Notes: generated from the sequence alone by a model not told the origin. 64,000 nucleotides of DNA from Diadema setosum (GCF_964275005.1 NC_092698.1:31985162-32049161), one strand, 5' to 3'. Shown: positions 36,909 through 52,192, counted from the first letter of the stretch. Made by a program: numbers and translations.

Positions 36909-39900
36909 TTTTTATAACTCCACAAGGCTTTACACTGTACAGTTTGTCTTCTCACACTGATTGTGTTAAAATCACACTGATTGTGTTAAACACTACATTA
37001 CAGAGTCCCCACATTTTCCCCTTCAACAACAATTAGCACATAGTTGTGTCATTATACACAGTAAAAAAAAAAAAAAAAAAAAAAAACATTTGCAGAGGAT
37101 CATGTGGCACTAAACCATTATTTACTCATGCAAACTTGAAACAAGAAGTCAACATGAAGTTGAATCGGAATGTTTGATTCATGATCAAAATATGCCACCC
37201 AGAGGTTTCAACTCAGTTGTGGGGCGGGGTCTCTCTACAAAAGTAGACTTTACTGCTACTTGATATGAAAACTCACATGGTACCGGTACACATGTAGACA
37301 TAACATTTCATTCTTTCTTCCCTTTGGTGTACAGTCATAACAGAACTAGTTTTTCACCCTGGCTCAAATGAGAGATGCTTTTAAATATGTATATATCTCC
37401 AGATATTGAATGAACTTTTGTGAATGCTTTAAGAGCTGCAGGATCAGCAGAACAGATGAATTTCTGGCTATTCTCATAGAACAGTTTTCAGTGTATTACC
37501 AATGATGCTGGGATTCTGAACAACTACCCCAGTAATAGTATAAAATGAGAACAATATGACTGCATGATTGCTAAGAGGCAAGTTACAAGGCATCGCAAAG
37601 GCCTTTTGGCATTGCTGTTTGAGTCATACGATCATGACATCAGTTCTGGACCGTTTCCAATTAACACTAAACATGTCGCTAAATTTCACTTTATCAATAT
37701 TCTTTTTAGAATGCAACACATTTCTTCTTCCTTTCATTTCATAATCTATTTCGAGACATCTCACATGACTTTCGAAACCACACCTCTGTATGTGCACAGT
37801 CTACACTGCAACACCACATTCTGGTTGTTAGCATGGACTTACAATGTTCCTATGGCAACACAGAAAGGATTGGCTCTCACATCCCTTAACAAACTGATCA
37901 AGGTTATGTCCTATTTACAATTGTACACGGAAGAATTGGAAAATGGGAATATGGAGAATACCAGCTTCAGCACTGCACTGCTTAGCTCCACATGCAGCAG
38001 CGATACATGGTTTTGACATTTAATGAAGGAGTGCAATGAGTCGCACCTCCTAGAGCCGTAATTTACTCACCTTCAGGTCGAACTTTTCATGCATCTTGAG
38101 TGTTGTCGGAAGGAGGTTGTTCATGACGACAAACCGGATGTTTTTGCCTCCACTCTGGTACGTGTACAGACCGTAAAATTTGGGTAGTAGCGTCCTCGGA
38201 TTCTGGACAAGGTTCTGCATATTGTGAAATGGCACAGAAAAGAAAAGAACAAGTAAGCAATATTCACTCCACACCAAACACTCGTGGCTATAAAGGTACA
38301 CAACAGCAAAGGATTTAATCTTTCAAAGAAGCTACAGACAAAAGCACAGTCCTACAAATGGAAGGAATGAGCCATGACGTCATGTGCACAATTGTTCTCC
38401 TCCTGTTGGTTAGGCATTACTTATGGGAGAAACTGGCATGTACAAATTTACTTGTGAGAACTCATACATCATTCTGCTGGAAATGGAAAAATCAATGAAA
38501 TGAATGAATTCATGACATAATTCCACATACTGGTAAATCCAAGCTGACCTAGATTTGTACACTGCTGCTAATTCATGTTATGATTGGATGTTACTGTAAT
38601 TTTATATCTGTGATCTCAGGACCTTGATTAAAAACAGCTTAAATACTGATCAAGCCATCCTGAATAAATGTTTTAATAAACAAACAATCATACAAATATA
38701 TAAATAAATGAATACAACAGTAAATAAATAAATAGATAAATAAATAGATAAATAAATAAATAAATAAATAGATAAGAATAAATAGGTATACGGTTGCTGT
38801 AGGTAAATAAATATGCAAATAAACAATTAATTAATTAATCAATTAATCAAATAAATGATAATTAAATACTTGAAGTAATGACTGCAAAATTATACCAGTT
38901 CTCAACTGATTTTAAGACTTGCAGGGAACAGATAGTGTCCTCTGAGTCTGATTTCTTGTGTGTGGTCCAGGGTAGCTTTAATGTACATCCTGCCGGCATC
39001 AATCTCAAATGATAAATCAAAACTGAGGTGGGGATGCATTAACAGCGCACATGAACTTGCTGTGCTCCTCAAGCTGGGCAAACATATTGAACCAATTCCT
39101 ATGCCTTCACCCGCTTGAATCCTGACTGATGATGAATGTCTTCAATGACATCTCATGCATCAACTTTCCCCTTAAGATACGCATCATCATCATCATCATC
39201 CTTACAGACAAAACCAAAACACAATAAATGTGCAATTCCATTTCCTTTTGGAAGGCAACTCAGAGCAGCAGGGAAAAGATATGATAAATTCAATTTATTT
39301 CTGAGGCCACAGGTACAACATTGTACATCCAAGTATTGTCATGAAGATTTAAAGCAATCCTGGAAAATCAGTTAATTAATGTGGCTCTTCACTGTACATT
39401 ATAAGAAAAAAAAATCACACATACAGTAGCAGATGTATGACTCACTGACAATAAGCCAGTTCGTAGTTAGCTCATGTATTACATACATTGGTACAAATGA
39501 CCTCTCTTTTTTCTCATTTGGATAGGCACTTCGCTCGTTTTCAAAACTGCATAATACATAAGCTTGCCCGACGTAACAATTTATGAAATTCATGTTCAAA
39601 CAAAGAATGAACTTGCATTGAGATCAGGTGATCAGAATACTTCATCAGTTGACAATTAAGCAGGCATCCATTTCATTGTTTTGTATTGAATGCAATAACA
39701 GCCTATTTCTTTTTTATTGCAAAATACCATTCTTGCTGTCAGGTGGATGTGCTGGCAAGCACCATTTTGATAAGGATCACATGAATAACTAGAAAAGCAC
39801 TCTGAGAGCGCAGACCTCCGCCAAGCAGCTACTTTCCATCGATGATCTTGCTCTTCCCAAAGAGATTTTTCTCCTCTCCACCACTGGGGAAAAGCTCTTT

Positions 39901-42900
39901 GGACTCTTCCATAGAGATCAGTGATTTCCACAACACATAGGTATACATGCTGGAAATTCACCCGATTTCCCAATATAGAAGCCTTTGTTACGTCATAAAT
40001 CCTCAGCTGCGCGGCGCGCCTCGCCCTAGCAGAAACTAGAGCACACACTTTAGTGCACGTTTGAAAACCTAAAAAATGCGCAGCTTGAACTCCCAAGTTC
40101 ATTGACCCTACCTGTCAAAATATAAAAATCCTTCACAAATTACAAAAAAACTATCGGATCACTACCAAAATTTAATCATCTGTTACTTGTGTCATTCTCA
40201 ACCTTTCCTGAAAGTTTCATCCAAATTTGTTAACTACTTTTTGAGTTATTCTGCACACGGACAAACAAACAAACAAACCAACGGTAACGAAAACATAACC
40301 TCCTCCCTAGGCGGAGGTAATCATCGCATCACAGATGCTCATCTCAGTGAAGTTGACTGGAATGCAATAAAAGCATCAAAAACAACATCAAAACATCTGA
40401 ACTCAAAAGAATGATAATGCACAGACCAGTAAATGCCGTACAATTTAGCACAGTTCAAAGTCCATATCACATGTTTGTACATAGACATAAAAATACACAT
40501 TATTGTTACTTTAATAATGTACAATGTATCAAGGTTATACGTGCACTTGAATGCTTCCTTTATGTATTTAATGAATGCATTATATCTAGCAGTCATCAGA
40601 TTCCAAATCAGCTTGAAAATCTAAAAATAGAAAGAAATGCCATAAGTTTACACCGATATACTCTGATTACATACCCCTGTATACGTGGATACATACAAAC
40701 TGCATATAAAATCTTTCCCATGGTTCTAACTATAAATGCATCCATGTACTTGATAAAAATGTTAAATAAGCACAGCCTTCAAATTAGTGAAATTCTTCAG
40801 TCGAGATGTTTTTTTTTTTTTCCTTTTTCCTTGCAACTGATTAACAAATTGCCCTGCATCGACGTATGCAGGGCAATTTGTAAAGGCCCGGTCCCACTGC
40901 ACTTACGGATGCAAAGGGGATGTAAAGCGTACAAAAAATCTTGCCATCCGTTGGAAAACGCTACGAATCCGCTGTGTACCCATCGCATACGTGTTTCATC
41001 CGCTCTATCCATCGAGCATCCGTCCACTGTGATTTCATCCGCGCAAAAAGTTTTAAGCTGCTTAAAACTTTTAGAACGGATGAACTTTCCGCTGTGTACG
41101 ATGTAAATCCGCGACATACGAGCAACAAACGTTGTATGTCCGTGCGGCATCCCTTAAACGTCCGCTGCATCCTCTCTGCATCCTCTGGGCATCCTCGCAA
41201 CTCACATCCGCTGCAGCTAAAAACGGAAAGAGGGAGGAAAGATATGGTACGTGGAACGTCTTTACATCGTTAATAGCACGTTAATAGAAAGGATGTAAGC
41301 GTATGCATCTCGTATATAAAGCATTTCGAAAGCATCCCCTCTGCATCCGCTCTGCATCCGCTCTGCATCCGCTCTGCATCCACTCTGCATCCGCTTTTTC
41401 TGCTATGCGTCCGTTTCGCAATTATCTCCGGTAACCCCTTCAGAGCTGTCATCCCCTTCCATCCGCTTTCATCCGCTAGGTTTCCGATGGACATCCGTTT
41501 AACATCCCCGCTACATACTACCCACGTCCGTTCTATTTCCGTTCTATTACCGCCAATTTTCGCCAATTTTGTCAATTTCTGGAGCGGATGACAGCGGATG
41601 AAGCCATCCCCGAAATTTTGCTCGTCCGCTGTGTCCTTTCTGCATACGCTTTGTGTCCGTCGGCCAGTGGGACCGGGCCTTTAATCAGTTGCAAGGAAAA
41701 AAAAAGCGCAGCCTTGCAGATTGTGCAATTTAGTTACAGTGGTATACATACATGCACTGCAATCTGTCAGTGACATTCGTCTACATTGGTTTACATCATA
41801 CCACGACTTTTGTCTGTGGGCTAAACGTTCCTTCCTTTTGCGCTTTCATCCATACATAATGAAGTCTGGGCCATATCGTGCTGGCATGCAACATATCACA
41901 AAGTTCAGATTGAAGTCCCGACCCAGCAGAGCCTGCATGCATATATCACATGGCTTTACAGAGTTCTGATTCATTTAGCAGACACAGCTCTCCTCATTTG
42001 TGGGTATAAAATGCACAGATTTTTTTTTTTTAAATTTCTCTCAGTTACACGCACAGGAAAACCACTATGACGTCTGACTTCACTAACCAACCACACGAAC
42101 AGCAACCAGAAACTACATGTAGTACATGTGTGACTCTAGTCCTTTATTCATTCCAAAAGTACTATACAGACACTAAATCCACCATAACATTCTTCATGGG
42201 AGAATCAATGGAAAAGATAATCTCAATCACTTTATACAGTGGAATTCAACTTTCTAAGGCTCTTCTTAATTTTGAAAGCAAAAAAGGATAGATTTGTTAA
42301 TTCCCCCCCCCCCCTTTCTATACCCTCTCAACTGCAATCTAAGCCGCTGACAGTGTCATTTAAATATTGTATTGGCTGAGGAGTATGAAAAAGAAAATGA
42401 TTCCTTGGTTTTTGGCAGGTGTTAGCATACATTTAAAAAGGTTGCAACACTCACTGCCAAATTCGTCCACTCAATTCACGACGCAGCGAGCTTTTTGATG
42501 CAGTGATTATATGGAAGCGCCATTTTACTTTGTATAGGTTGTATCCTCGCGTCATCTAAAGCTATTTTGCAACACCACGCAGGACAGCCAACGGAATCGT
42601 CGCCGGAAGTTACGTCTGCGGCGCAAATCTAAAGCTCCCTAATGACTGCTTAGAACCAAAACAGTTACAGGGTTATGTGGTTACGGAATGAGAAGAAGCT
42701 TGAGAATTCAATTTAAGGACAAATACACTAAACTATACACAAGTATATGTGGATTGAGTGAACACTGCAACATTAGTGGGACACATACATGTACATGAAC
42801 ATAAGTGAAAGTTTGAGAAAAATCAGACAGTCCATTCAAAAGTTATGATTCTTAAAAGTTTCTGTGCCACCATCAATAGATGAGAAGTCTACAACAGTTT

Positions 42901-45900
42901 GTGACTTCACTGCAGGAGAGAAAATATTCTCTAAAGAGAACTAAATTTTTTTCCATATTTCTAGCGAAATGAAAGAAAAATTGACTTAATCAAAATTGAA
43001 ATTTTGTAGAATTTTCTTTATATTTTCTTTACTGTAAAACCAGAAATGTCCACATTCATAAAACTTTGGGGAATTTCAGGAGGAGCCAAGAGTCATGAAA
43101 GTAGAATGCATGCAAAAATTTTGTCTACACCCAATGCATTGAATGCCAGTCGCCAATGATTCACGAAAGTTTCACACCATGAAGAAGGCAGTCGGCTCCA
43201 TTTCGTGAAGGATTAACGCTGTGTCGCGAATGTTTCTGGTTTAACTAGTATTATATCGTTGTCCTGCTGTGATGTCACAAACTGTTGTAGTTTTCTCATC
43301 CAGCGATGACAGCATTGAAACTTTAAAAATTAATAACTTTTCAATGGATTGTCTGATTTTCCTCAAACTTTCACTGATGTATTCAAATATAAACTACTGT
43401 TTACTGTGTGTGTGTAATGTAAGCCTCTGGGTTTTGTTTTGTTGTTGTTGTTTTTTTTTACTACCTCTGCTATTCACTAAACAATGAATGAAGAGTTAAA
43501 TAAGCCCACTAAAGCTGAAGCTAGCACCAGAAACTGCACCCAGCAATGATATCTTGACTGGAGCCACAAGAGCTTGGTATGCTGCTCTCATCTTAGAAAT
43601 ACTATGGAATATGCAGATGCTTTACGTTTTCCTGAAGACTTCACCTGGGGTTTGAATTACTACCAACATTCCACTGGTATCACTCACTTCATTAGTGTTT
43701 GTAACAAGGGAGTGGCATAACTGCCCTTAACAACAGAAACAACTCAAACAGAAACAATCTTAAAATATAAAGCTTGGAAAAAAAGAAACAAAAGAAAATC
43801 ACTGAAATCAATAGTTTCTGGGGGAGGTAAAACAATAATTGGTGTCAAAATCATCTTAGACATGAGATAAACCATACAAGGGGTTGCAGAATAGTCTCAA
43901 TGAAAAAAAAAAAAAAAAAAAAAAAGTTGTCCCCTTGAGGCAGTCTACTTTAATGAGGGCTCCCTGCACTCACCATATAATAGCCTGGCAGTAGTTTCTG
44001 TAAGAAGTCGGCCTCTTTGTGCTGTGTCGTCTTGATGATGAACTCGTCATCCTCTGTCAGATAGAATACACTGCCGCTCGCACCGGGGTTTGAGAGCTCG
44101 GTTAACATTCGGTCTACCAGTGATACCTGCATAGCAAAAGAAAAGTAGCTAGGCAGATGAACATAAAATCAAATATTTTCTGAAATACTTTGACATTTTG
44201 TGGAGAATCATGTCTCCTAACAAAAGACAGTAGAAATATCTCAGAATATTCTCTCATGGTGGGGGGGGGGGGAGGGGGATCAATCTCAATAGTAACTAAT
44301 TTAACTAATTTAAGAAAGAACACTTGGACATTTCAGGTATTCATTGTGCACTCTCTACTAAATGACAAGCATATAAAAATTTCAAGTAGCGAGTGCAAGA
44401 AGTCTGGGGAAAACTTTTAATACAGAAAGGGACCACGAATAAAGGATACGATCAAATTCTAAGCTTGCACACTTGACCAATAGGGTCCAAATATAATGGT
44501 ATCTAACAGTAAAAAGATTCACCATGCAGATGGTGCAGGTAAAAAATCACTGCTGCTGTAGTAAATGTTGGTTATCATCCATGCACAACGATCATGTATT
44601 CAGGAAATCAAACTAAACTGTATGTTTATTCTTCCTGATGTCGCAGGAAACAGGCCACATGAAATAATCTTTCCTGAGAAAACTCTTGACAATATACCAG
44701 CACAAATTCAGCAAAGCATCACATACAATATTAACAGTGAATGTTTGCTTCCATGGTAATGACATTTTTCACAGGGTCCTCTCATAAGCAAGAACAAAAT
44801 AAAAAGAAATGAAGGAGAAAGGTTGTTACGACTCATAAGAATTAATTCTGTGACAAAGAGGTTTCATTTTTAGAAGCAGAGTGCTTTTCAATCTGCTTGT
44901 CAAGTGGCTTCGTCATAGAAAGTAATTATTTTTTTCTTTTCCCTTCCTCGCATTCCCAAGATGATTACTCTACCTGAAATTTCCCCAAATTAAATTTGTC
45001 ATCTTATCTCTAGCTGCTATTTGGCAGTCTACTACTTTTTTAATCTAATCACTGCCCCCTTGGGCATCTTACATAAATCAAATATCGTTTACATCAGTTC
45101 CACCAGTTTCTGTAACATTTGCAAACCGCCTGTACGCAAGTACCTGAACCCAAGCTTCTTTATGGAAATGCTAACTGAATGACATGACGGACAAATGGTG
45201 CATAATGCTGTAAAAGCTGAAGAAAAGGGGCCTTGCTGTAGCTATTTCACATGACACAAGAGTTGTATGTAGCACATACGTTCATGTCCACATTGCTGGC
45301 CGTGCAGCAGTTTACTCAGCGGGAATCTCATGTCGCGAGTTGCATCTCACAATGCATAATGTGTGTGCAGGTACACAATGTATGCAGCTTGTCGTCAATA
45401 TTATCCTGCCGTGGCCACGGATACACCATTGCTTGCCAGGCAACACCTCAGTTATCCTTCGGATTATTGCCTATTTGCACATCATCTTGGCAGGTACACT
45501 TCAAATTTTTGAGGTTGCAACATTCTGTTTCCCCTTGAATTTCATACTCAGGAGCAGAAAAATCCATAAAACACAATATACTTCCCCTCCAGCAAGTAAT
45601 TTAGTGAAGTAAAAACATATATAATGGCAATTGATCTGATACATAAATATTTAGATGCTGACAAATGTTCACAAATATCTAGTGATCCCTAAAGGATAAA
45701 TTGAGTTTACAAGGCATATGGCCAATCTTCTTCTTTTTTTTTTCACTATTAGTTCTGTCTACAGCTGTAGCATTGCAGACATGGGAGATATATATCAACA
45801 AATTTGTTCCTCAAAACCTTGTGGTATCAGTGATTCTATAACATTACAAATTTCTCTTGGTAGTCTTGTGTTTGGCTATGATATGGGCTGCGTTCATCAT

Positions 45901-47340
45901 CTTTCCCCTGTTTAAACGGCTTTCAAAAGCCGTTTCCAAAGCCCTTTAGAAACGGCTTCCAAAATAGTTGCGTTTATCAACTCTTCACGAACACGATAAC
46001 TGGCCTGTCACTGCACAGCTGCATTGCGCAATTCGACCTGAGGAGAAGAGGTCATATAAGGCGTGCATGGTTCGTAACTGTAGTACAAAGCTGTTTCAAA
46101 ACAGCTTTGCATTTATCTCGCTTCAAAAGGCTTCTAGAAACAGGTTTCTGGAAACCTGTTAAACTTTAGGAAACCTGTTTTGGACAGCACAAATTTGCGG
46201 CTTTCGAAAAGGCTTTCCGAAAAGGCTTTCAAAACAGCTTTGCGTTTATCATCTCGTTAAAATTCCCTGAAAGCCGTTTAGAAAACCTGTTTCTGCCGAG
46301 AAAAAGAGTTGATAAACGCACCCATGGATGCTGTATATCTAGTGGAATGTCAGCTCTACTCAAAATTGCACAAGTGTACAGTGTCTTTTTCGAAAATCAG
46401 CAGAAGGGACTCTGACCACAATCTTGTTTGTAAATTACGGGATAAATTTTCAAAATCTTTGTGGTGCACAATATTTACAATCATGAGAGATACCGTAATT
46501 TACAAAAGATATGTCATATACTTCATATAAATACTTTCTCCTCTAAGTATCACAAACATCTAACATCATTACAATTTACTGTTCATTGTAATAATGTCAA
46601 ACTGTCACTTTCCTATCTCATCCTCCAATCCCCTGTAATACTGTTCTACTACCTACAAATTGTAGGATTACATGGCTCTGTTCTTTGAAACTCCAGACTT
46701 TAAAATGACCTGATCCATTGTGGAAATTCCTCCCTCTCCCCCCCCCCCAAAAAAAGGGGGGGGGGAATTAATGCATCAACAAATCAATACAGACAAAAAA
46801 TATCCACAAATACCCACATTGCAAAATGGTTTGTGCAGGGTGAGAGAAAGGAAGATTGAAAGTAAACTTAGCTGCAGAATGAAAGCAGCAGATAAAGCGT
46901 ATGTAGGAGAACGAAAACGAAATCAACGTAGGTAAATTTTCACCACATTCCTACATGATCTTCCTCATACAATCTGCCCTTAAAAACTGTGGTACACTGA
47001 CTGTATGACTGTGCAGGACAACATGAATACTTTACCAACAGATTGAGGCAAAAATCATGTACTGCTATCATTTGTACTAGCTCAAAAAGTTAAGACACAC
47101 TTTTCTCCAAGAATTAAACAGGCTTGTGTATAAGGGCTCTACTAGAATTGAAGGAAGCCAACTATAATGCTTTGAGTGGTTCCCTACTCCTCCATGTATT
47201 CCATTTTTGAGCTACTAACTAATACTACTAGTAGTCATCTATGACTACTATAACTGTACTACATTGTACTACCACTACTACTGCTGCTGCTACTACTACT
47301 ACTACTACTACTACTGCTATTGCTGCTACTACTACTACAG

Positions 47341-47402
<62 letters not shown>

Positions 47403-50400
47403 TTACTACCACCACCACCCACTACCTACATCTGTACTACTACTTCACCTTTATGATGTGAATACACCATGCAGAACTTTTTTTTTTGAACTGATATCGC
47501 CACAGTCACATCAGCTGTTGTCATCTTTCATTGACCCCCAAGAACACCTGCTTGCTATCTCTCGTGTTTTCACTGTCTTAGCCTCATTTACATAACATTG
47601 TGAAGGACAGGATCAGCAATACAACTGAGCTCACTACAGCTTGCTCTGTGATATCAAACTCCTGTTCCCATTATCATATAAAAACCTTCAATGCACTGTG
47701 TGGCATATTGGTAAAGAGGAAATCAAATGGCAATAGGCATACATATCCTGAGTATTTCATGAAAAGAAAGGGAAATTAAATACTATACATGTGACCTTTA
47801 AATCTACTTCCTGATGCACAAACATCAATTCTGAGCTGATATTTCCTCTCTGGACAGAATACAGTAATTAGAATATAGGATGGTCATATCACATCAAGGT
47901 ATGTGACATATGTGACAATACTTGAAATCCAGTTTACACCGATTAATTGTTGCAATGTCAAGCAAGCCTCTGGCTCTATTCTCCCCCCCCCCCCCATTAT
48001 CATGAGGATCAATCTTCGTTATGGAGGCACATGTATGAAATGTTGATATCATTAATGTACTGGTCTGCTGGATAAGCTTACATGTATGTAGGGGGCTACC
48101 ACATGTATAATCCCCATGTTACAGGAGGTGTAGACATAAAAGATCCAGTAGCATGGGGAAAGAAGGTTGGCCACATTGAATTAATCTTCATTCGCTGCCC
48201 ACCTGGGTACATTCGAAAACCATGAATAGTGCAGACCTGCTAGAATAGAATTACCCATCAGCGAATATTGCATATTGAAGCATACAGTCATCAATATCAT
48301 TTGACTTCAACTCGAGATTCTCCAGCTGTGTGTGCAAGTACCTACATTGTACGACAGATCAGTGACGAAGCCATGAAGAGAAAAAAATTTTGTACCGGGA
48401 TTCCCAAATAGATCCAATTTGGGCCAGCATACCCAATGCATGGTATCCCCATGCTACCGAGTCTTTACAGCTTGTGGCACAGACATGATACAATTCTCCA
48501 CTCACGTCTGCCCCACCTGAGGCCCAGCAGAATTTTAAATGTACACTCTGTATATCGAGTCACACACCTAAATGATATAATGATGTGCGCAACAACACAT
48601 GCCTGTACATTAATAACGCTCAGGGGGTCATTATGAACACAAACTTACAGCGTGTACAGTACTTAGTACACATCACACAGACAACATATTATACAGACAA
48701 ACAGTGTTGCCTGCAGCACAGCTCAAAATTGAGGAGACACTTCTACACAAGCAGTGTCCGTCTATATGCATCTATCACTTGTACAACTGTACCATTATAC
48801 AGTACTCAGTTTGCAACAACAATTGATTTTGTGGTCCATTACCTTTGATGCAACAGACACAGTCCATACATACCGGTACGTGTAGATATCGTTTCTCACC
48901 TTCATGCTCCATTGCTTCTCTTTACACAATGAAAATTCACAATGGACCCGTATTGAAGACCAGCAGTATCCATTTAGGACACAGCTGAAATGAGGCTATG
49001 TACATTTTGTATTGTGCCTATTCTCTTGTTTTGTTTTGTGCATTTGTTAAAATATATTGATAAATTACATAGTACATGAAAAGTGTTCTATTAAATCAAT
49101 TTGTATTTCAATTTGTATGAAGATATCTATTACACTGAATACCAACAAATCAGCAGTCATGGACAAAATATAAGCGTACAATGTACCCTGTACCCAGGGA
49201 TATGAGTATAAAAGGTGTGATATGATTTTCAGCATCACTATGTGTACATCCATACCTTTTAGAAGCTCATCAGAGAAATTAAAAAAAAAAAATTATTATC
49301 ATTTGCTCGATTTAGCAGTCACGAGCACAGCAACTACTCAGAAAGTCTGATATTTCTTTTTTCCATACTGAGGATGTGGGAATACATCAAAGTGCTTACA
49401 ATTATGTACAACAAATGTTTGGGTTTCAGCCACTACAGGGCCTTGAATATTGTTGGCATTATCATAATATGGCAATCTGGCATAAATCTTCTTTACAAGT
49501 GCACAAAATCTTCCTCCATGAAGAGAAGCAGCCTGATGAAGTCTAGACCCTGGCCTGTCATGTCTTGCAAATAAGTGAATTGGAAAGCCCTCTCTCTACA
49601 ACACAACATTCATCATGAATGAAATCTCCACATGTTATATCAATCTTTCGAGGTTCATAAATGTGCATGCTTGTGAGACAAAGAGAATTTAAACACAGGG
49701 ACGAATACTGACAAGATTTGCAACATGCTTAGCAGCAGATGGAGGAGCTCTCTGTGAACATCTGACCCCTACACTCCTCATCTCCACCACGAATCCTCGG
49801 GCAACATTCATGTGGCGGCACTGCCCTACAATGCACATCCAGTTACACTCAAGGAGCAGGAAAAATGTGTGGAATATGCATTGTGTGTATCAAAAACAGT
49901 ATGACTCGTGTCTGTTGCTTTGTCTGTGTGTGGATGTGTCTTTGAATGTGGGTAAGACAGCTACAGTTTTTGTCTTCAACCCAATGAACATTAATATTGC
50001 GTTTCATTCAAAGCATGCTGAAATGTCATAATATATCTCACTTCATAAACAATGATGCAGGTGTCTGACACTAACGATGGACATTTCTGGGTTTTTCAAA
50101 TGGCTACATGCTACAGTGGCATGAAGAGTGACATCAATTTGACTTGCATTTGTACAGTACGAGGCCCTCTAAGCATACTGCTTATCTAATGTTACAGGCG
50201 AACAGTGCTGCATACTGACTATGGCAGTCAAAATATGTACGATGCACACTTGTATTATGATTTCCAGGATAACTCTTTACACACATGCTAACTGATCCAA
50301 AATATTGAGAATATCATGTCATATTTCTGCATGTCTGTGTTGGGGAAAGAGTAGAGGAAGTATTAGAAAGAAAGAAATGCACACTGCATTTTATTGGATA

Positions 50401-52154
50401 ACAAATAACCTGACATTGCTTCCTACAGTAAGTGTACATCTGTAGTTTGAGCTGCATGCATGTCATCTCTCCAGGCTGCTGATGAATGCTCTTCCCCTCC
50501 CCCCCCCCCCCCCCAATAAAAAATGCATTAATAATGCTGTAGATTACACCATACAAGATCAATAGCAGATGGCATGGGTTACACCCATCTTTGCTTTCAT
50601 GCAACTGCCATTTAGAGACTATTTGTTTTCAGAAACCTCATACACTTCATATTTGTATGAACACACACACACAAACACACACATGTACCAGCATTAAAGT
50701 TTCTCTTCTATCAAAGTGTGGAAGAAAGAAGACAGAATACCAAATGGCATCTTTGGAAATATGGATGCATTACAGAATTAATTTTTTGCATAAATACATA
50801 ATTCTTACAGCAAAACCTTGTCTGCAATAATGGCTTTGCTGGATACATGCTGTACACTTAAAAGTGTTTTTGTTCCGTTCACACAAACAGCTTAGTCCAA
50901 TCACTAGCTTTGTTTACTACATACAGAAACAAACTGTTCAGATTATAATGTTGATATTTTTCCACACATAATACATACTTGCCAACATTTTGAAATCCTG
51001 AAGAGGTAGATTTTGCCAGGGAGCGAAGCGACCAAGCCCGAGCGCGCTTGCGCGCAAGGGGGGGGGGGGGGGAGGAGGGTGTGGGAGGGGGGTGTCCCCC
51101 CTCCCACGGTGTGGACCTTTTTTTGTTTTTCAATATGAAAATATGAGATTTGGTGCATGCTTTTTAACCTTTTTAAAGGGTTCTTGGTATTGATAAAAAC
51201 ATATAATCCATGTAAATCTATGAACTATTTTGTAGACTATGATATAAAAATAAAATCAGACATATTAGTAAATAATTTTTGTAGGCTAAGCATATGTGAA
51301 AAACTAAAAAGTAATCAAACATATTGGCAAATAATTTATCCCCTTAAAGTGTATACTTTCTATTGTGGAGCTAGTTTGATGAATAAGACATAATGTTGCC
51401 CTCACCAAATCTAAATTAATTAGCGGATGACCTGGCTGTGAGATTGCTGTACGTGGCAGATTTTGCTCTCTTCTACAGTGTTTGGGAGGGTTTCCATTCA
51501 TAGCATTCACTCTTGCAGAACGTGAGCTACCAAAACATTACTATTACGCGTGGTTCTAGCTACATGTACACGTGTACAGTAAGTCTTGCACGCACGTAGA
51601 TATGATAGAGACTAGTGCGCCACTGCAGTGTGCTACATGTGTGCATATTAGAAGGCTGAATATGGCGTTTTTGAGGAACGAGTTCCTTGAAATTATTATT
51701 AGTATTCTAATTACTAGCTTATTTTAGGGAATCAATGTACAATGAAGGGAAAATATGACTTCCATTTCATTTTATGGTAGGTTTGCTACAAAATCGGTAG
51801 ATCAGAAGAGAAAATCGGTAGCCGGTCAAAACCTCTAGAAAGCGGTAGTCTACCGCCCAAAGCGGTAGAGTTGGCAAGTATGCATAATAATGCACAACTT
51901 AATGGCATACAAGCTTGTATGAAATGTTGAGCTCTTTACTCACAACTCACAGAACCAAACATGGCATCCCACACTTGATTTGTAACATGTATTTGTGAGA
52001 GACTCCAGCATTAATTATTACATTTTATCTGCCACTGAAGAAGTGACAGTATTAATTATCATCTGCCACTGAAGTAGTGACAGTGATCTACATGTACATG
52101 TAGCACCCTTGAATGTTCATGCACAATTCACATATTGTTTGCCCCCCCCCCCCC

Positions 52155-52192
<38 letters not shown>

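Larger units (their letters stand above)
38215..43973 (-). other. PIP5K1 intron 3
   Basis: 5.8 kb, donor GTGAGTGC. It is the most transposon-dense intron: an AAAT repeat, an interspersed repeat at 39790, a nested hairpin/TTAA element at 40829 and a foldback at 42800 with another element inside it. Confidence 0.85.

Noticed and set aside
40411..41273. Long open frames of 110-231 codons on the + strand
   Set aside because: They run through the hairpin/TTAA element and its CATCCG repeats; open frame length is a repeat by-product.
47228..47595. Poly-Ser, poly-Thr, poly-Leu and poly-Tyr open frames
   Set aside because: All come from the CTA/CTG triplet array.
52142..52191. Long poly(A) run as the tail of a retrotransposon or processed pseudogene
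   Set aside because: It is preceded by poly-C and no recognisable retroposed sequence or target duplication could be found, so it is listed only as a simple repeat.
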